A DNA stretch of 64,000 nt, taken from positions 2,900,001-2,964,000 of the forward strand of contig NC_013960.1 in NCBI RefSeq assembly GCF_000024725.1. Direction: 5' to 3'. Of the stretch, positions 62,301 through 64,000 are shown in pieces. Made by a program: the position numbers and the translations under genes. The notes beneath the pieces are model-generated. The model was given only the letters and a program-made list of their open reading frames with translations, did not search any database and had not been told where the DNA came from. The DNA comes from Nitrosococcus halophilus Nc 4. Lineage in GTDB: Bacteria; Pseudomonadota; Gammaproteobacteria; Nitrosococcales; Nitrosococcaceae. The first letter of the stretch is position 1. Each line of letters begins with the position of its first letter.

Positions 62301-62688
62301 CGTTGATATTGTAAATGAGCCCGATGCGCCAGAGATCCCGTTTGGTGATGGTGCGATGATCGCTAATATGCAACACCACTTCCCGGTCGCGGCCATCGGT
62401 ATTGTTCTCTAGGGAGGCGTTGAGGTCCGTGTCGTCAATGCGGCCCTGGGCATAATAGTTACGAAAGTCCTCTTCAGGTAGGTAACCACGGATGCCGGTT
62501 AATTTTTCCGAAGCTTCCAGGGCTTCAGTGAAGGGCAAGTGTTGGTAGCCGTGCAACGTATTGTGATGCACGAAATCGCGTATAGGCGGTTGGCCTGGCA
62601 GCACGTGCTCCAAGTGATCCACGGCTGCCATGAGTTTTTCTCGAATATCCAAGGGCGAATCCGCCCGCTCGGCGTGGTGTGCGCTCAC
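59341..62688 (-). CDS. dabA: DabA: carbonic-anhydrase-like subunit of the inorganic carbon uptake complex (DUF2309)
   Basis: 1,115 residues, UPF0753/DUF2309. The zinc-site residues expected in DabA are present: [17 protein letters not shown] (Cys and Asp near residue 563) and [29 protein letters not shown] (His and Cys near 770-790). [15 protein letters not shown] at the start is the family's N-terminal signature. Family knowledge: DabA hydrates CO2 to bicarbonate in one direction, powered through DabB. GTG 62688 has AGGAGG upstream. Longer than the 800-1,000-residue DabA proteins I know of, with a large middle domain. Confidence 0.9.
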   Translation of the reverse strand: [1115 protein letters not shown]

Positions 62689-62715
62689 GAGATCCTCCTA
62701 GTTATATAAGGTCTG

Positions 62716-64000
62716 CTAAAAACTGGCGCTGAGATTGGCCACAGAAGCTGCAACCAACTCCAGAGCAGGGGCTGGCGCCAGGCCCAGGGCAACAATGCCG
62801 AAAGTCAACACCCCAGCGGATGCGAGCTCTGCGCCATGCAGGTCTTTTACATTATGCATTTCGGCTCGGACGGGTCCGGTGAACAAACGCCCGATGGTAC
62901 GGATGGCGTAAGCGGCGCTCACTAAGACACCCAGACTGACTAGCAGCATCCACCAACCCCAGCGTTCAAATCCGCCGATGAGGGCATGAAGTTCCGCCGG
63001 AAATCCGGCTAGCCCCGGCAAGCCCAGAGAAGCCAGCAAGGCTAAGGTGGTAAACAGTGCAAACTTGGGCGTTACCTGTACCAGTGAACTATAATCAGCG
63101 ATCTCCCGGCTATGGGTTCGCTCATAGAGCAGCCCAATCAGCAAGAACAGCGCTCCAGCCACTAGACCATGGGCCATCATTTGTAGGGTGGCCCCCAAGA
63201 GCCCGGTTTCGTTGAGAGTAGCGATACCCAGCAGCACGATGCCCATATGGCTGATGGAGGAGTAAGCGATCATGGCTTTAAGATCACTCTGGCGCCAGGC
63301 GAGCAGTCCCCCATAGATGATGCTAAATAGCGCCAGTCCCGCTAACAGGGGTTGCAGAACAAGCGTTGCTTCGGGAAGCATGCCGGTGGCACGAATGATC
63401 CCATAAGCCCCCATTTTTAGCAGTATTCCGGACAACAGAATACTGACGGGGCTCGGGGCCTCCACATGGGCCAGGGGAAGCCAGCCATGGAGGGGGAAAA
63501 TGGGGATTTTAACTCCGAAACCGATGAGCAGCCCTAGAAAGACCAGGATTTGTTTATCCAACGGCAGTTGGGCGGCAACTTGACTCATGGATGCCATCGT
63601 CGTGGAGTGCTCATGGGATGAAGTGTAAATAATGAGTAGGCTGACCAGCATGAATACCGAGCCGCCCATGGTGTAGAGCACGAAATTCAAACTGGCGGTA
63701 TGCCGGCGTTTCCCTCCCCATTGGTCGATGAGAAAAAACAAGGGGATTAACGTCAATTCCCAAAACAGGAAAAATAATGCCCAGTCCTGGGCCATGAAAA
63801 CACCCAGCATGCCAAATTCCAGCATCAGCATGGAGACATTGTAGCCTTTGACCCGGTCTGCCATATGATAGGAAGCCAAAATGGCGATAAACGAGAGCAG
63901 CGTTGATAATAGAACTAAGGGCAAGGAGAAACCATCCACGCCTAAGCCATAAAAGCTGCCTAGCTCTGGATTCCAGTGTCTCAATTCAATGTATTGAAGT
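62716..64000 (-). CDS. NuoM-like proton-translocating subunit (first, 5' end outside)
   Basis: At least 427 residues, frame open to base 64000, so the start lies beyond the window. Reading in: LQYIELRHWNPELGSFYGLGVDGFSLPLVLLSTLLS, MAQDWALFFLFWELTLIPLFFLIDQWGG (glutamate), GFGVKIPIFPLHGWLPLAHVEAPSP (lysine), DLKAMIAYSSISHMGIVLLG. The key residues of the pump are intact. It is followed 27 bases later by dabA in the same direction. Confidence 0.9.
   Translation of the reverse strand, partial: LQYIELRHWNPELGSFYGLGVDGFSLPLVLLSTLLSFIAILASYHMADRVKGYNVSMLMLEFGMLGVFMAQDWALFFLFWELTLIPLFFLIDQWGGKRRHTASLNFVLYTMGGSVFMLVSLLIIYTSSHEHSTTMASMSQVAAQLPLDKQILVFLGLLIGFGVKIPIFPLHGWLPLAHVEAPSPVSILLSGILLKMGAYGIIRATGMLPEATLVLQPLLAGLALFSIIYGGLLAWRQSDLKAMIAYSSISHMGIVLLGIATLNETGLLGATLQMMAHGLVAGALFLLIGLLYERTHSREIADYSSLVQVTPKFALFTTLALLASLGLPGLAGFPAELHALIGGFERWGWWMLLVSLGVLVSAAYAIRTIGRLFTGPVRAEMHNVKDLHGAELASAGVLTFGIVALGLAPAPALELVAASVANLSASF

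Noticed and set aside
1-64000. tRNA or rRNA genes
   Set aside because: I looked for T-arm-like GGTTCGAATCC patterns and cloverleaf arms and saw none that hold up by eye.

Overview
The window is GC-rich gammaproteobacterial chromosome. Its gene content (DAB-type inorganic-carbon uptake genes, NnrS, glucan storage and pentose-phosphate enzymes, a nagZ/MTIP/csiV block arranged much as in Pseudomonas) suggests a chemolithoautotroph of the Chromatiales, and Nitrosococcus is my best guess. That is inference from family knowledge; no rRNA or ammonia-oxidation gene is present to fix it.

1-11.5 kb is a type III-A CRISPR-Cas locus. It holds the 3' end of csm5, an Uma2-type nuclease, and three ring-nucleotide sensing (CARF) effectors of different kinds: a HEPN RNase of the Csm6 class, a small membrane protein resembling Cam1, and a Card1/Can2-type PD-(D/E)xK nuclease. 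A REP/RAYT transposase unit sits between the first and second of these. Next comes a 17-repeat CRISPR array, cut inside its 12th repeat by an IS1634-family element, and then an unusual adaptation cassette: cas2, cas1, a Cas1-like protein without the catalytic residues, and a second cas2. Csm1-4 and Cas6, if present, lie upstream of the window.

11.5-23.4 kb is a carbon block: a GH13 glucan enzyme, two GH15 glucoamylase-like enzymes, gnd-zwf, glutamate dehydrogenase, an AI-2E family permease and transaldolase. Together they would release glucose from storage glucan and feed the pentose phosphate pathway. 23.5-35.5 kb holds mgtE, a tight YkuD-DppB-DppC-NagZ run (wall recycling), a small toxin-antitoxin island (hicA with a nonsense-interrupted hicB, plus a ParD/ParE pair) bounded by a duplicated junction sequence, a purine salvage pair (HPRT and methylthioinosine phosphorylase), csiV and a DsbA-like protein.

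35.5-54 kb is mixed: a possible small RNA with a clear terminator, a TolB-like protein next to a large M1-M28-PDZ peptidase fusion, a TetR-controlled MacB/Dev-type exporter operon with a near-perfect operator, a regulator pseudogene carrying an IS200/IS605 element, a DUF59-nnrS pair with a possible NsrR site, and a roadblock-PAS-PhnD-like sensory cluster. 54.7 kb to the end is one long minus-strand operon with DabA (DUF2309), a NuoL-like DabB and at least three further NuoM-like membrane subunits, an enlarged bicarbonate/CO2 uptake complex.

A 75-base structured palindromic element occurs inside two coding sequences in different reading frames, with a partial third copy forming the C-terminus of zwf. 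It is the least expected sequence-level feature here.
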